Shown: positions 53,289 to 63,619 of the stretch, piece by piece
How the letters are laid out: each line of letters opens with the position of its first letter
How positions within the stretch are numbered: the stretch's first letter is position 1
Source: Mycobacterium interjectum
Lineage (GTDB): Bacteria > Actinomycetota > Actinomycetes > Mycobacteriales > Mycobacteriaceae
Direction of reading: 5' to 3'
Assembly (NCBI GenBank): GCA_002102225.1
Contig: LQPB01000030.1
Location: forward strand, 42,089-106,088
Length of the DNA stretch: 64,000 nucleotides
The notes under the pieces: generated by a model
The model's database searches: none
The model's input: only the letters and a program-made list of their open reading frames with translations
Told to the model about the DNA's origin: nothing
Position numbers and translations under genes: made by a program

Positions 53289-54763
53289 ACGCCTCTCTCC
53301 GCCGGATCTCGGTGACCGTGATGGCGTTGGTGGTGCTGCTGCTGCTCAACGCCACGATGACGCAGGTCTTCGCCGCCGACGGGTTGCGTGCCGACCCACG
53401 CAACCAGCGGGTGCTGCTCGACGAGTATTCGCGCCAGCGCGGCCAAATCGTCGCCGGCGGCCAGCTGCTGGCCTATTCGGTGGCCACCGACAGCCGCTTC
53501 CGGTTCCTGCGTGTCTACCCGAACCCCGCGGTGTACGCGCCGATCACCGGCTTCTACTCGCTGCGCTATTCGAGCACCGGCCTGGAACGGGCCGAGGACC
53601 CGCTGCTGAACGGGTCCGACGAGCGCCTGTTCGGGCGCCGGCTGGCCGACTTCTTCACCGGTCGCGATCCGCGCGGCGGCAACGTGGACACCACGATCAT
53701 CCCGCGGGTGCAGCAGGCCGGGTGGGACGCGATGCAGCAGGGCTGCGGCGGGCCGCCGTGCAAGGGAGCCGTCGTCGCCCTGGAGCCGTCCACCGGCAAG
53801 ATCCTGGCCATGGTGTCGTCGCCGTCCTACGACCCCAACCTGCTGGCGTCGCACGATCCCGAGGTGCAGGCGCAGGCATGGCAACGGCTGCGCGACGACC
53901 CGGACAACCCGCTGACCAACCGCGCCATCTCCGAGACCTATCCGCCGGGTTCCACGTTCAAGGTGATCACCACCGCGGCGGCGCTGCAGGCCGGCGCGAC
54001 CGAAACCGAGCAGTTGACGGCCGCGGCCACCATTCCGCTGCCCAACAGCACCGCAACGCTGGAGAACTACGGCGGCAAGCCGTGCGGCAGCGAGCCGACG
54101 GTGTCCCTCAGCCAGGCGTTCGCGCTGTCCTGTAACACCGCCTTCGTCCAGCTCGGCATCCTCACCGGGGCCGACGCGCTGCGCGGCATGGCGCGCTCGT
54201 TCGGGCTGGACAGCACGCCCAGCGTCATTCCGCTGCAGGTCGCCGAATCCACCGTCGGGATCATCCCCGACGCCGCCGCGCTGGGCATGTCCAGCATCGG
54301 TCAAAAGGATGTGGCGCTGACCCCGCTGGAGAACGCCCAGATCGCGGCGACCATCGCGAACGCCGGGGTGACGATGCAGCCCTACCTGATCGATAGCCTC
54401 AAGGGACCGGACCTTTCCAACATCAGCACCACCGCGCCCTACCAACAACGCCGCGCGGTGTCGCCGCAGGTCGCCGCTAAGCTAACAGAGCTGATGGTCG
54501 GCGCCGAGAAGGTCGCACAGCAGAAAGGGGCGATTCCCGGCGTGCAGATTGCATCCAAGACGGGTACCGCAGAGCATGGCACCGACCCGCGCAACACTCC
54601 GCCGCACGCGTGGTACATCGCATTCGCGCCCGCGCAGGCGCCGAAGGTTGCCGTGGCGGTGCTGGTGGAGAACGGTGCCGACCGACTGTCCGCGACCGGG
54701 GGCGCGCTCGCCGCGCCGATCGGACGGGCGGTGATCGAGGCGGCGCTACAGGGAGGACCATGA
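53285..54763 (+). CDS. pbpA: Class B penicillin-binding protein PbpA
   Basis: This 492-residue transpeptidase has an N-terminal membrane anchor ([18 protein letters not shown]). Catalytic motifs: SxxK in [10 protein letters not shown] (Ser near 222), SCN in ALSCNTAF and KTG in [10 protein letters not shown]. Partner of RodA in elongation/division. Start overlaps rodA (ATGA). Confidence 0.97.
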   Translation: MNASLRRISVTVMALVVLLLLNATMTQVFAADGLRADPRNQRVLLDEYSRQRGQIVAGGQLLAYSVATDSRFRFLRVYPNPAVYAPITGFYSLRYSSTGLERAEDPLLNGSDERLFGRRLADFFTGRDPRGGNVDTTIIPRVQQAGWDAMQQGCGGPPCKGAVVALEPSTGKILAMVSSPSYDPNLLASHDPEVQAQAWQRLRDDPDNPLTNRAISETYPPGSTFKVITTAAALQAGATETEQLTAAATIPLPNSTATLENYGGKPCGSEPTVSLSQAFALSCNTAFVQLGILTGADALRGMARSFGLDSTPSVIPLQVAESTVGIIPDAAALGMSSIGQKDVALTPLENAQIAATIANAGVTMQPYLIDSLKGPDLSNISTTAPYQQRRAVSPQVAAKLTELMVGAEKVAQQKGAIPGVQIASKTGTAEHGTDPRNTPPHAWYIAFAPAQAPKVAVAVLVENGADRLSATGGALAAPIGRAVIEAALQGGP

Positions 54764-56037
54764 GCCCGCGAGTTGGTGTGACGCTGTCAGGCAGGTATCG
54801 CCTGCAGCGCCTGATCGCCACCGGTGGCATGGGCCAGGTGTGGGAGGCCGTCGACAGCCGGCTGGGCCGGCGCGTCGCGGTCAAGGTGCTGAAGCAGGAG
54901 TTCTCTCAGGACCCCGAGTTCATCGAGCGGTTCCGCGCCGAGGCGCGCACCACCGCGATGCTCAACCATCCGGGGATCGCGCAGGTGCACGACTACGGCG
55001 AAAGCCAGCTGGACGGCGAGGGCCGCACCGCCTACCTGGTGATGGAGCTGGTCAACGGCGAACCGCTGAACTCGGTGCTCAAACGCACCGGGCGGCTGTC
55101 GCTGCGGCACGCACTGGACATGCTCGAGCAGACCGGTCGGGCGCTTCAGGTTGCGCACGCCGCCGGGTTGGTCCACCGCGACGTCAAACCGGGCAACATC
55201 TTGATCACCCCCACCGGCCAGGTGAAGATCACCGACTTCGGCATCGCCAAGGCGGTCGACGCCGCACCGGTGACCCAGACCGGAATGGTGATGGGCACCG
55301 CCCAATACATCGCCCCCGAGCAGGCGCTGGGTCACGACGCCACCCCGGCCAGCGATGTCTACTCGCTGGGAGTCGTTGGGTACGAGGTGGTTTCGGGTAA
55401 GCGGCCGTTCAGCGGTGACGGCGCCCTGACGGTAGCGATGAAGCACATCAAGGAACCGCCGCCGCCGCTGCCCGCCGAGCTGCCGCCCAACGTGCGGGAG
55501 CTCATCGAGATCACGCTCGTCAAGAATCCCCAGATGCGCTACCGCAGCGGCGGACCGTTCGCCGACGCCGTCGCCGCGGTGCGCGCCGGGCGCCGGCCCC
55601 CGCGGCCCAGCCAGTCACCGCCGCCGGGGCGGGCCTCGCCGGCGGCCATTCCGTCCAGCCCGCACACCCGGGCGCCGGTCACCGCCAGCCGCAGCACCCC
55701 GGTCCGCCGGTCCGGGCCGCCCACCGGCCGTTCGCGGCCCCCGGCGCGGCGCACCTTCTCGTCGGGCCAGCGCGCGCTGCTGTGGGCCGCGGGCGTGCTG
55801 GGAGCGCTGGCGATCCTGATCGCGGTGATCATCGTCATCAATTCCCGCACCGATCAGCAGCAGCAACCCCCGACGGTCACCGATACCGGGACCCCGCCGG
55901 CGACGGCGCCGCCCCCGGCGACCAACACGCCCAGCGGGTCCGCACCGCGCCTGCGACTGGATTGGCCGGAACCCGGGAGCAAGGGCAGTTCCGGACTCCA
56001 CGGCAGGCCGACGGCCCGGCCCGAAACACCGCAATGA
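54760..56037 (+). CDS. pknA: Serine/threonine protein kinase PknA
   Basis: This 425-residue protein has a G-loop [11 protein letters not shown], Lys in AVKVLK (~42), catalytic [13 protein letters not shown] in ITDFGIAK, and activation-loop threonines in [19 protein letters not shown]. The membrane helix is ~345-365 ([21 protein letters not shown]), and there is a short extracellular Pro/Thr tail without PASTA. Regulates growth and division. ATG 54760 overlaps the pbpA stop; equivalent to Rv0015c. Confidence 0.97.
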   Translation: MSPRVGVTLSGRYRLQRLIATGGMGQVWEAVDSRLGRRVAVKVLKQEFSQDPEFIERFRAEARTTAMLNHPGIAQVHDYGESQLDGEGRTAYLVMELVNGEPLNSVLKRTGRLSLRHALDMLEQTGRALQVAHAAGLVHRDVKPGNILITPTGQVKITDFGIAKAVDAAPVTQTGMVMGTAQYIAPEQALGHDATPASDVYSLGVVGYEVVSGKRPFSGDGALTVAMKHIKEPPPPLPAELPPNVRELIEITLVKNPQMRYRSGGPFADAVAAVRAGRRPPRPSQSPPPGRASPAAIPSSPHTRAPVTASRSTPVRRSGPPTGRSRPPARRTFSSGQRALLWAAGVLGALAILIAVIIVINSRTDQQQQPPTVTDTGTPPATAPPPATNTPSGSAPRLRLDWPEPGSKGSSGLHGRPTARPETPQ

Positions 56038-57911
56038 CCGCGTCCGAGCCGCTGTCCGGCCGCTACGAACTCGGTGAGATCCTCGGTTTCGGGGGCATGT
56101 CCGAGGTCCATCTGGCCCGCGACCTTCGCCTGCACCGCGACGTCGCGGTCAAGGTGCTGCGCGCCGACCTCGCCCGCGACCCCAGCTTCTATCTGCGGTT
56201 CCGGCGCGAGGCGCAAAACGCGGCGGCGCTGAATCACCCGTCCATCGTGGCGGTCTACGACACCGGCGAGGCGGACACACCGACCGGCCCGCTGCCCTAC
56301 ATCGTCATGGAGTACGTCGACGGCGTCACGCTGCGCGACATCGTGCACACCGACGGCCCACTGCCACCGCGGCGGGCCATCGAGATCATCGCCGACGCCT
56401 GCCAGGCCCTGAACTTCAGCCATCAAAACGGCATCATCCACCGCGACGTGAAGCCGGCGAACATCATGATCAGCGCCACCAACGCGGTCAAAGTGATGGA
56501 CTTCGGCATCGCGCGCGCGATCGCCGACAGCGGCAACAGCGTCACCCAGACCGCGGCCGTGATCGGCACCGCCCAGTATCTGTCACCCGAACAAGCCCGC
56601 GGCGATCCCGTCGACGCCCGATCCGACGTGTATTCCCTGGGCTGTGTCCTCTACGAAATCCTCACGGGCGAACCGCCTTTCACCGGTGACTCGCCCGTCG
56701 CGGTGGCCTACCAGCACGTCCGCGAGGACCCGGTGCCGCCGTCGAAGCGGCACGAGGGCGTCTCCGCCGACCTGGATGCCGTCGTGCTCAAGGCGCTGGC
56801 CAAGAATCCGGAGAACCGCTATCAGACGGCGGCGGAGATGCGCGCGGACCTGGTGCGCGTGCACAACGGCGAGACGCCCGAGGCGCCCAAGGTGCTTACC
56901 GACGCTGAACGCAGCTCGTTTCTGTCGTCCGCGGCGGGCCACGGGCCGCGCACCGACCCGCTGCCGCGCCAGGATCTGGACAACACCGACCGCGACGGCG
57001 TCCCCGGAGGTTCGATCGGCCGCTGGGTCGTCGCGGTCGCCGCGCTGGCGGTGCTGACGATCGTGGTCGTCATCGCGTTCAACACCTTCGGTGGCAGCAC
57101 CCGCGACGTCACGGTGCCCGACATGCGCGGGCAGGTGTCCGCCGATGCCATTGCGGCGCTGCAGAACCGCGGCTTCAAGACGCGGACGCTGCAAAAGCCG
57201 GACTCCGCGGTTCCGCCGGATCACGTCATCAGCACCGACCCGGGCGCCAACGCGTCGGTGAGCGCCGGCGACGAGATCACCATCAACGTGTCCACCGGAC
57301 CGGAGCAACGCGAACTTCCCGACGTCTCCTCCCTGAGCTACACCGACGCGGTCAGCAAGCTCAAAGCCGCCGGATTCAGCAAGTTCAAGCAGGCGAACTC
57401 ACCGTCGAGCCCGGAGCTGCTGGGCAAGGTCATCGGGACCAACCCGCCGGCCAACCAGACGTCGGCGATCACGAACGTGATCACGATCATCGTCGGCTCC
57501 GGTCCGGAGACCAAGCAGGTCCCCGACGTCGCTGGCCAGACCGTCGACGTCGCGCAAAAGAACCTGACCGTGTACGGGTTCACCAAGTTCAGCCAGACCC
57601 CGGTGGACAGCCCCCGGCCCGCCGGCGAGGTGATCGGCACGAATCCGCCCAAGGGACAGATGGTTCCGGTGGACTCGGTGATCGAGATCCAGGTATCCAA
57701 GGGCAACCAGTTCCTGATGCCCGATCTGACCGGCATGTTCTGGACCGACGCCGAACCGCGGTTGCGCGCCCTGGGCTGGACCGGCGTGCTGGACAAGGGG
57801 CCCGACGTCGACGCCGGCGGCTCCCAGTCCCACCGGGTGGTCTATCAGAACCCGCCGGCCGGGGCCGGTTGCAACCGGGACGGGATCATCACGCTGAAGT
57901 TCGGCCAGTAG
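56034..57911 (+). CDS. pknB: Serine/threonine protein kinase PknB with PASTA repeats
   Basis: This 625-residue protein has a kinase domain ~1-275 ([39 protein letters not shown], activation loop [20 protein letters not shown]). The membrane helix is ~330-352, followed by four PASTA units beginning [27 protein letters not shown] and FLMPDLTGM. It senses muropeptides and lipid II and phosphorylates cell-wall regulators. Last of the operon; its 3' end overlaps convergent trpG by 23 bp. Confidence 0.98.
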   Translation: MTASEPLSGRYELGEILGFGGMSEVHLARDLRLHRDVAVKVLRADLARDPSFYLRFRREAQNAAALNHPSIVAVYDTGEADTPTGPLPYIVMEYVDGVTLRDIVHTDGPLPPRRAIEIIADACQALNFSHQNGIIHRDVKPANIMISATNAVKVMDFGIARAIADSGNSVTQTAAVIGTAQYLSPEQARGDPVDARSDVYSLGCVLYEILTGEPPFTGDSPVAVAYQHVREDPVPPSKRHEGVSADLDAVVLKALAKNPENRYQTAAEMRADLVRVHNGETPEAPKVLTDAERSSFLSSAAGHGPRTDPLPRQDLDNTDRDGVPGGSIGRWVVAVAALAVLTIVVVIAFNTFGGSTRDVTVPDMRGQVSADAIAALQNRGFKTRTLQKPDSAVPPDHVISTDPGANASVSAGDEITINVSTGPEQRELPDVSSLSYTDAVSKLKAAGFSKFKQANSPSSPELLGKVIGTNPPANQTSAITNVITIIVGSGPETKQVPDVAGQTVDVAQKNLTVYGFTKFSQTPVDSPRPAGEVIGTNPPKGQMVPVDSVIEIQVSKGNQFLMPDLTGMFWTDAEPRLRALGWTGVLDKGPDVDAGGSQSHRVVYQNPPAGAGCNRDGIITLKFGQ

Positions 57912-58575
57912 CCGCGGCATCCTCCGGGAAATGGGGCCGGACCGCGGCGCGCACCTCGTTCTCCAGCCGGCGCACCAGCGTATCGTCGCGCGTCCAGCCG
58001 CAATAGGCGAGCCAGTTCGCCAGCATTCGGTGCCCGCCCTCGGTGAGGATCGACTCCGGGTGGAACTGGACCCCGTGAATCGGCAGTTCGATGTGGCGCA
58101 CGCCCATGATCACGCCGCTGCGGGTGCGGGCCGTGACTTCCAGCACCGCCGGCATCGACTCCGGCAGGATGGTCAGCGAGTGGTATCGCGTCGCCGTGAA
58201 CGGATCCGGAAGCCCTTGCAGCACACCGACATTGGTGTGAAACACGCTGCTGGTCTTGCCGTGCAGCAGCTCCGGCGCGCGGTCCACGGTAGCGCCGAAC
58301 GCCACCCCGATGGCCTGGTGGCCCAGGCACACCCCCAGCAGCGGGGTGCGGCGCTCGGCGCACGCGCGGACCAGGGCGATCGAGGCGCCCGCGCGTTCCG
58401 GGGTGCCGGGGCCCGGGCTGAGCAGGACGCCGGCGAACTGCGCGGCGACGGCGTTCTCGTCGGAGAGCCGGGGGTCGTCGTTGCGCCACACGTCGGCCTC
58501 GACGCCCAGCTGGCCCAGGTACTGCACCAGGTTGAACACGAAGCTGTCGTAGTTGTCGACAACCAGGATCCGCAT
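57889..58575 (-). CDS. trpG: Anthranilate/aminodeoxychorismate synthase glutamine amidotransferase
   Basis: This 228-residue class I GATase opens MRILVVDNYDSFVFNLVQYLGQLGVE. Oxyanion loop SPGPGTPERAG, nucleophile GVCLGHQAIGVAFG, and His/Glu in VQFHPESILTEGG are complete. It supplies ammonia for tryptophan and/or folate synthesis (Rv0013; no adjacent TrpE or PabB). ATG 58575 has a leaderless -10 TACCCT 6 nt upstream. Confidence 0.95.
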   Translation of the reverse strand: MRILVVDNYDSFVFNLVQYLGQLGVEADVWRNDDPRLSDENAVAAQFAGVLLSPGPGTPERAGASIALVRACAERRTPLLGVCLGHQAIGVAFGATVDRAPELLHGKTSSVFHTNVGVLQGLPDPFTATRYHSLTILPESMPAVLEVTARTRSGVIMGVRHIELPIHGVQFHPESILTEGGHRMLANWLAYCGWTRDDTLVRRLENEVRAAVRPHFPEDAAATGRTSA

Positions 58576-58581
58576 CGTGTC

Positions 58582-58587
58582 AGGGTA
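58582..58587 (-). promoter_or_regulatory. -10 box of trpG
   Basis: TACCCT on the minus strand ends 6 nt before the ATG at 58575. Confidence 0.5.
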
Positions 58588-58596
58588 CCGTCCGGC

Positions 58597-59340
58597 TCAG
58601 TAGCCCACCGGGCCCGCCGGCTGCGCGAAGTGCATGCGGACCGGTTCGGAATGACCGGCGATCTGCACATCGGGCTTGACCTCTTCGCGGTAACCGAGCC
58701 CGAAGCGGACCACGTACTGCTTGTAGAGGATGACCAGGGGAGCGGCGGCCAGGGCGGCCTGCATGGCCGCCGCGTTGCCGATCGCGGTGATCGTGTAGGG
58801 CGGGCTGTAGGTGCGCCCGTTGAGCAACAGCGTGTTGCCGACGCAGCGGGGCACCGAGGTCGCGATGATCCGCTGGTCCTGCATCTGGATCGCCTCGGCG
58901 CCGGCGCTCCACAGCGCGTTGAGGACGGCCTGGATGTCCTGCTGGTGCACCACCAGGTCGTCCGGCGACGCGTCGCGGGGGAAGCGGCCGTTGGCGTCGC
59001 GCTGGGCGTCCTGGAGGGTCACCACCAGGCCCGGCCCGTGGACCGGATCCATGTCGGCCTCGGCCGCCAGCTCGGCGGCGCGGCGCAGCATCGCCGCGAG
59101 CGCGGCATCCGAAGACCGGCCGTGCGCCGAATCGAGCTTGGCGGTCAGCTCGTCGCGCTGGGCGCTGAGCCGAGCCACCGACGACTGCTCCTCGCGGACC
59201 AGATCGACCAGGCGAGGCGCGTCGCTGCGGCGGATCTCGGCGCCGCCGGACACCCCATGTGTGGCGGCGAGCAACAATCCGGCCAGCAGGCACACCAGCG
59301 GGACGCCGAAGCGCCACGGTGAGCGGCGCCTGTCCGTCAT
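58597..59340 (-). CDS. DUF881 membrane-anchored protein (Rv0012 homologue)
   Basis: This 247-residue protein has one membrane helix (FGVPLVCLLAGLLLAATHGVSGG, ~13-35), then a coiled-coil (VDLVREEQSSVARLSAQRDELTAKLDS), then a DUF881 domain with GPGLVVTLQDAQRD and the conserved DLVVHQQDIQAVLNALWSAGAEAIQMQDQRI. DUF881 proteins sit next to divisome genes in actinobacteria. Role not established. Ribosome-binding site GGAGAG. Confidence 0.92.
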   Translation of the reverse strand: MTDRRRSPWRFGVPLVCLLAGLLLAATHGVSGGAEIRRSDAPRLVDLVREEQSSVARLSAQRDELTAKLDSAHGRSSDAALAAMLRRAAELAAEADMDPVHGPGLVVTLQDAQRDANGRFPRDASPDDLVVHQQDIQAVLNALWSAGAEAIQMQDQRIIATSVPRCVGNTLLLNGRTYSPPYTITAIGNAAAMQAALAAAPLVILYKQYVVRFGLGYREEVKPDVQIAGHSEPVRMHFAQPAGPVGY

Positions 59341-59471
59341 CGACTCTCCATTTTCCTGGTCGCGGTGCCAGGTGAGTTAGTCTCGTAGCCGAGCCATCCG
59401 TGCAGCTGTCATCGTTATCGTCGCACCCCGTCCCGTTCAACGTGTTGTTCAGGTAATGTCGAGGTACTGAA

Positions 59472-59753
59472 ATGCCCAAGTCGAAGGTCCGCAAGAAGAA
59501 CGATTTCACCGTCAGCGCGGTCAGCCGCACGCCGGTGAAGGTGAAGGTCGGACCCTCCAGCGTGTGGTTCGTCTGCCTGTTTGTCGGCCTCATGTTGATC
59601 GGGCTCGTCTGGCTGATGGTGTTCCAGTTGGCCGCGGTCGGAAGCCAGGCGCCGGCGGCCCTGAACTGGATGGCGCAACTCGGCCCGTGGAACTACGCCA
59701 TCGCGTTCGCTTTCATGATCACCGGGTTGTTGCTCACGATGCGCTGGCACTGA
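59472..59753 (+). CDS. crgA: Cell division protein CrgA
   Basis: This 93-residue protein, [33 protein letters not shown], then two membrane helices ([43 protein letters not shown]). It recruits PBPs and FtsI to the septum and interacts with CwsA, whose gene is also in this window. Equivalent to Rv0011c. Confidence 0.96.
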   Translation: MPKSKVRKKNDFTVSAVSRTPVKVKVGPSSVWFVCLFVGLMLIGLVWLMVFQLAAVGSQAPAALNWMAQLGPWNYAIAFAFMITGLLLTMRWH

Positions 59754-59824
59754 CCGAGGCCGCCCCGATAATGAATTCATCTTGGGATCCGTTTGTAACT
59801 GGCTCAGCAACGTTGTGACCACCC

Positions 59825-59873
59825 AATCACACGCGTGTGATTTATCCCCACTGTTGATAGCGCTTGTGGATAA
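59825..59873. promoter_or_regulatory. 18-bp perfect palindrome next to two DnaA-box-like sites
   Basis: AATCACACGCGTGTGATT (59825-59842) is a perfect palindrome. It is followed directly by TTATCCCCA (59842-59850) and by TTGTGGATAA (59864-59873), the latter an exact inverted DnaA box (TTATCCACA). The cluster lies ~36-84 bp upstream of the PH-domain gene. Confidence 0.6.
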
Positions 59874-59908
59874 CGGCATAGCCAGTGGTGGGAGGGGTTA
59901 GGCGACCC

Positions 59909-60334
59909 GTGCAGCAAACAGAATGGGCGCCCGGCGCGGCCGGAATCGCTGGTTGTGGGGCCGCGGGTATTTTGATGGCTATCGCGAGTGTGACCATAGT
60001 CACAGACCCGCCCGGCCGCATTCTGGCGGGGATTGCCGCGGCGGGTCTGATCTTGTTTGCGGGCATGACGTGGCGCGCCCGCCCGAAGCTGGCAATTACC
60101 CCCGATGGCCTGGCGCTGCGCGGCTGGTTCCGGACGCAGTTATTTCGGCGCTCCGACGTCAAGATCATCCGCATCACCGAGTTCCGCCGGCACGGGCGCA
60201 CGGTTCGATTGCTCGAGGTCGAAACGGCGAACGGGGGGCTGTTCATCTTGTCCCGGTGGGACCTTGGGACCAACCCGCTGGAGGTCCTCGACGCGCTGAC
60301 CGACGCCGGCTACGCGGGTGGCGACCGGCGCTGA
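59909..60334 (+). CDS. PH-domain membrane protein (Rv0010c homologue)
   Basis: This 141-residue protein starts at GTG 59909 (VQQTEWAPGAAG), the start giving the same length as the recalled H37Rv protein. Two hydrophobic helices (AAGILMAIASVTIVT; ILAGIAAAGLILFAGMTW) precede a bacterial PH-like domain (RPKLAITPDGLALRGWFRTQLFRRSDVKIIRITEFRRHG). Function unknown. Confidence 0.88.
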   Translation: MQQTEWAPGAAGIAGCGAAGILMAIASVTIVTDPPGRILAGIAAAGLILFAGMTWRARPKLAITPDGLALRGWFRTQLFRRSDVKIIRITEFRRHGRTVRLLEVETANGGLFILSRWDLGTNPLEVLDALTDAGYAGGDRR

Positions 60335-60347
60335 CGGCGAGGCCGGT

Positions 60348-60896
60348 CTAGGAGATCGTGATCGACTCGATGACGACCGGCTCGGCGGGACGGTCGTTGC
60401 CGTCGGTGGCCGTCGTCGCGATGGCGTCGACCACCTTTTGCGAGTCGGGGTCGGTCACTTCGCCGAAGATTGTGTGGCGGCGGTTCAGGTGCGGCGTCTG
60501 GGCGACGGTGATGAAGAACTGGGAGCCGTTGGTGCCCGGACCGGCGTTCGCCATCGCGAGCAGGTAGGGCCTGTCGAACTGCAACTCGGGGTGGAACTCG
60601 TCGGCGAACTTGTAGCCCGGGCCTCCGCGGCCGGTGCCGGTCGGGTCGCCGCCCTGGATCATGAAGCCCTTGATCACCCGGTGAAAAACCGCGCCGTCGT
60701 AGAACGGGCCCGACGGGCCGCCCGATGCGTTCTGGGTCGAGTACTCCTTGGTGCCCTGGGCCAGCCCGACGAAGTTGGCGACGGTCTTGGGCGCGTGGTT
60801 TCCGAAGAGGGCGACCTTGATGTCTCCGCGGTTGGTGTGCAGCGTTGCGGTGGCGGTCTGAATGGGGCTGTTAGTCACGGGGTTAAAGTCTGCCAT
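60348..60896 (-). CDS. ppiA: Peptidyl-prolyl cis-trans isomerase, cyclophilin A
   Basis: This 182-residue cyclophilin has [30 protein letters not shown], the active-site [24 protein letters not shown], and [34 protein letters not shown] 60896 gives the same length as Rv0009. Catalyses proline isomerisation in protein folding; also secreted or surface-associated in some species. The in-frame extension upstream of 60896 is a shadow of cwsA. Confidence 0.97.
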   Translation of the reverse strand: MADFNPVTNSPIQTATATLHTNRGDIKVALFGNHAPKTVANFVGLAQGTKEYSTQNASGGPSGPFYDGAVFHRVIKGFMIQGGDPTGTGRGGPGYKFADEFHPELQFDRPYLLAMANAGPGTNGSQFFITVAQTPHLNRRHTIFGEVTDPDSQKVVDAIATTATDGNDRPAEPVVIESITIS

Positions 60897-60986
60897 TGCG
60901 GGCGGGCAAGCCCGCAGCCGGTACCGGGCGTGCCCGATTGATGGCAGGCTGATGGGCACCGGGGGAGCGGCGCAGAAGGGCGGCAG

Positions 60987-61421
60987 ATGAGCGCGAAGGC
61001 GGATACCCGGCTGACCCCGCGGGAGCGACTGGCCCGGGGCCTGACCTACACGGCGGTGGGACCGGTCGACCTCACGCGGGGCGTCGTCGGACTCAGCGTC
61101 AACGGCGCGCAGTCGGCCGCATCGGAGCTCCGCCGCCGCTACCGGGAAGGCCAGCTCGCCCGCGATATCGCCGCGGCCCAAGAAACCCTCGCCCTGGAGC
61201 TCGCCGCCGCTCAAGAGGTGGTCTCCGGGCTGCCCCAGGCGTTGCAGGACGCGCGCCGGGCCCAGCGCCGCAGGCCGCGCCCCTGGGTGATCGCCGGCGC
61301 GGCCGTCGTGGTCCTGGCCGGCGGCGCCGTCGCCTTCAGCATCGTGCGGCGGTCGATGCGCGCGGGCCGCGAGGAGCCCTCGCCGCTGCCGCCCAGCGTC
61401 GACGTGCAGCCCCGGCCGTAA
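60987..61421 (+). CDS. cwsA: Cell wall synthesis protein CwsA
   Basis: This 144-residue protein matches the Rv0008c pattern: [76 protein letters not shown], then a basic patch and a membrane helix ([22 protein letters not shown]) and a short Pro-rich tail. It anchors Wag31 and CrgA at poles. Ribosome-binding site GAAGGGCGGC. Confidence 0.9.
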   Translation: MSAKADTRLTPRERLARGLTYTAVGPVDLTRGVVGLSVNGAQSAASELRRRYREGQLARDIAAAQETLALELAAAQEVVSGLPQALQDARRAQRRRPRPWVIAGAAVVVLAGGAVAFSIVRRSMRAGREEPSPLPPSVDVQPRP

Positions 61422-61424
61422 CGG

Positions 61425-62639
61425 TTATCGGACGGCCAGCCGCAGCCGTTCTCGGCGGCGGACCAAGATGCTCGGCAGCCATTCGCCGACGTCGGTCGCC
61501 TCGATCCAGGTGGTGCGCTGCAGTAGCTTGCGCAACACGACGTGGGCTTCCAGGCGCGCCAGCGCGGCGCCGACGCAGAAGTGCACGCCCTTGCCGAAGG
61601 TCAGGTGGTCCTTGGCGGAAGTGCGGTCGAGGCGGAATTCGTTCGGAGCTTCGAAGTGCGCCGGGTCGCGGTTGGCGGCGCCCCACATCAGCAGCAGGTG
61701 CGAGTCGGCCGGCAGCTCGACCCCGGCCAGCGTGGTGTCGCGCCGCACGTGCCGGTAGTGGCCGCGAAACGGGGGCTCGCAGCGCAGCGTCTCTTCGATG
61801 AAAGCGCTTAGCAATTCCGGGTTCTCGCGCAGCCGGCGTTGAATCTCGGGGCGGGCGGTGAGAATCCACGCCGCGCTGCCTAGCAGCGAGGCCGTCGATT
61901 CGCCGGCGGCGCTGAAGAGGGTGAGCATGATGCCCAGGGCCGGCAGCTGGTCGAGTTCACCCGAGGCGCACCGGGCGGCCAGGTCGGCGATCAAACCGTA
62001 TTCGGTTTCGGCGCTTGCCTTTTCGAAATGCTCGGTGACATAGCCGGACAGTTCCAGTGCTGCGGAGAACGCCGCCGCGAGCTGGTCGGCCGTGACGACT
62101 CCGTCGAGCAGTGTGGTGGTGGCGTAGCCGAGCCGGATGAGTTTGTCGACGTCGTTGTCGGGCAGGCCGAGCAGCCGGGCGACGACCATCATGGGCAGCC
62201 GGTTGGCGATGGCGCTCATCCACTCGATCTGCCCGTCGTGCAGGTTTTGCTCCCACAACCGGTCGGCGGTCTGCGCGGCGAACTCCTCGATGATCCGGAC
62301 GCGCTTGGCCGACAGGTGCGGCAGCAGGATCTTGCGGTGCAGCGCGTGAACCGGATCGTCCGCGGTGGCCAACGCGTGCGCGGCGCCGCCCGCGGGCGCC
62401 ATGTCGAACGGGGTGACGGTGCCGTCGGCCTGGAGGACCATGGTCGCGGTGAGGTTGGACGAGAAGTCGTCGACGCGATCGACGGCCTGCTGCACCGCGT
62501 CCCAGCCGCACACGGCGTAGAACACCGAGTCGCCGACGCGCTGCACCGGCGCCTCGGCGCGCATGCGGTCATATACCGAATACGGATCTTGCAGCGCCTC
62601 GGCGCCGAGGAGCTCGAGCGGTCGGTCCAGGACGGGCAT
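61425..62639 (-). CDS. Cytochrome P450, CYP144-like
   Basis: This 404-residue protein has the heme loop FGKGVHFCVGAALARLE (Cys ~353), ExxR in FIEETLRCEPPF, and an I-helix LFSAAGESTASLLGSAAW in which the usual acid-Thr pair is E-S-T. Sequence blocks GHYRHVRRDTTLAG and MLTLFSAAGEST resemble CYP144 (Rv1777). It ends 3 bp after cwsA (convergent). It is divergent from a TetR gene, a plausible regulator. Substrate unknown. Confidence 0.88.
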   Translation of the reverse strand: MPVLDRPLELLGAEALQDPYSVYDRMRAEAPVQRVGDSVFYAVCGWDAVQQAVDRVDDFSSNLTATMVLQADGTVTPFDMAPAGGAAHALATADDPVHALHRKILLPHLSAKRVRIIEEFAAQTADRLWEQNLHDGQIEWMSAIANRLPMMVVARLLGLPDNDVDKLIRLGYATTTLLDGVVTADQLAAAFSAALELSGYVTEHFEKASAETEYGLIADLAARCASGELDQLPALGIMLTLFSAAGESTASLLGSAAWILTARPEIQRRLRENPELLSAFIEETLRCEPPFRGHYRHVRRDTTLAGVELPADSHLLLMWGAANRDPAHFEAPNEFRLDRTSAKDHLTFGKGVHFCVGAALARLEAHVVLRKLLQRTTWIEATDVGEWLPSILVRRRERLRLAVR

Positions 62640-62780
62640 GCGTCAAGGCTCGATGCGCCGCCCCGCGCCGTCAATGGGACGAGACGATGTTGAGGGGCGA
62701 TCGCACCCGGGGCGGCTCGAGGCCGACGGCGCGCACGCGTTGCCAGCAGCGCATTGGTCTGAGAAAAGCTGCCTGAAAAT

Positions 62781-62793
62781 TCTCACCATGAGA
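62781..62793. promoter_or_regulatory. Inverted repeat between P450 and TetR
   Basis: TCTCA-CCA-TGAGA, a perfect 5-bp inverted repeat 12 bp before the TetR GTG start and inside the divergent promoter region. Candidate TetR operator. Confidence 0.3.
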
Positions 62794-62804
62794 GAAGTAT
62801 TTCG

Positions 62805-63404
62805 GTGCGCTGCGATGTATTGGAGCATGGGTGGATGCCGCGCGACGACTGGTTGGTGGGACGTGATCGCCGCAGCGAGGCCACGGAACGGATCCATGCC
62901 GCGGCCGCGGATCTCATCACCCGCAAGGGCTACGAGGGGTTCACGATCGAGGATTTGGCGGCCCGGGTGCACTGCTCGCCCGCGACGGTCTACCGGCACG
63001 CCGGCGGCAAGGCGGCCATCCGCGACGCCGTGGTCGCCATCCACGCGGCCCGCATCGTCGACGCCACCCGGAAGGCCATCGAGGACCTGAGGGGCCCGGA
63101 TCGCGTCGTGACCGCCACGATCATCGCCCTGCAACGGCTGCGGTCGGATCCACTGGTCCAGATCATGCAGCCCCCGCACGCGACTCCGGTGAGCGAATGG
63201 GTCATCAGCTCGCCCACGGTTACCGGGTTGGCGGCCGAAATGCTCGGCCCGGACAACGACGATCCGCTGGCCGCGCAGTGGCTGATCCGCGTCTTTCTGG
63301 CGCTGTGGTGCTGGCCGCTCAAAGACCCGGCCGCCGAGCGCGCCCTGGTGCAACGCTTCCTCGGCGCCGGAGAGGATGTAGGGCGTGACGTGGACGAGGT
63401 ATGA
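62805..63404 (+). CDS. TetR family transcriptional regulator
   Basis: This 199-residue protein (GTG 62805; ATG 62835 is an alternative) has HTH IHAAAADLITRKGYEGFTIEDLAARVHCSPATVYRHAGGKAAIRDAVV (~28-75). The C-terminal ligand domain is unclassified. Divergent from the P450, so it may control it. The 3' end overlaps the next small frame by 20 bp. Confidence 0.9.
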   Translation: MRCDVLEHGWMPRDDWLVGRDRRSEATERIHAAAADLITRKGYEGFTIEDLAARVHCSPATVYRHAGGKAAIRDAVVAIHAARIVDATRKAIEDLRGPDRVVTATIIALQRLRSDPLVQIMQPPHATPVSEWVISSPTVTGLAAEMLGPDNDDPLAAQWLIRVFLALWCWPLKDPAAERALVQRFLGAGEDVGRDVDEV

Positions 63405-63603
63405 GGGCCGGGCGCTCGCCGATGTCGACCTCACGGGCGACGCGCTGGAGGCGGCGCTCGAGGACCAGGTTCGCGTCCAGAATCCGCATCTGACGGACGT
63501 CCGCCTGGAGGCGGTCACCGAGACCGACAGCTACGAGACAGGGGCGGCGCCGTCGAGGCGTTGGTACCAAGTCACCTACCTGGCCGAAGGTGCCGACCTC
63601 TAG
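63385..63603 (+). CDS. Small hypothetical protein, 72 residues
   Basis: GTG 63385 to 63603 encodes VTWTRYEGRALADVDLTGDALEAALEDQVRVQNPHLTDVRLEAVTETDSYETGAAPSRRWYQVTYLAEGADL-type sequence (written here only as a description: acidic, alpha/beta-like). It overlaps the TetR gene by 20 bp. No motif. It could be a real small gene or a by-product. Confidence 0.4.
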   Translation: MTWTRYEGRALADVDLTGDALEAALEDQVRVQNPHLTDVRLEAVTETDSYETGAAPSRRWYQVTYLAEGADL

Positions 63604-63619
63604 GGCGCCAAGGGTTTTG

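Noticed and set aside
57889..57911. pknB-trpG 23-bp convergent overlap as an anomaly
   Set aside because: Both proteins end normally and the same overlap arrangement is recalled for M. tuberculosis.
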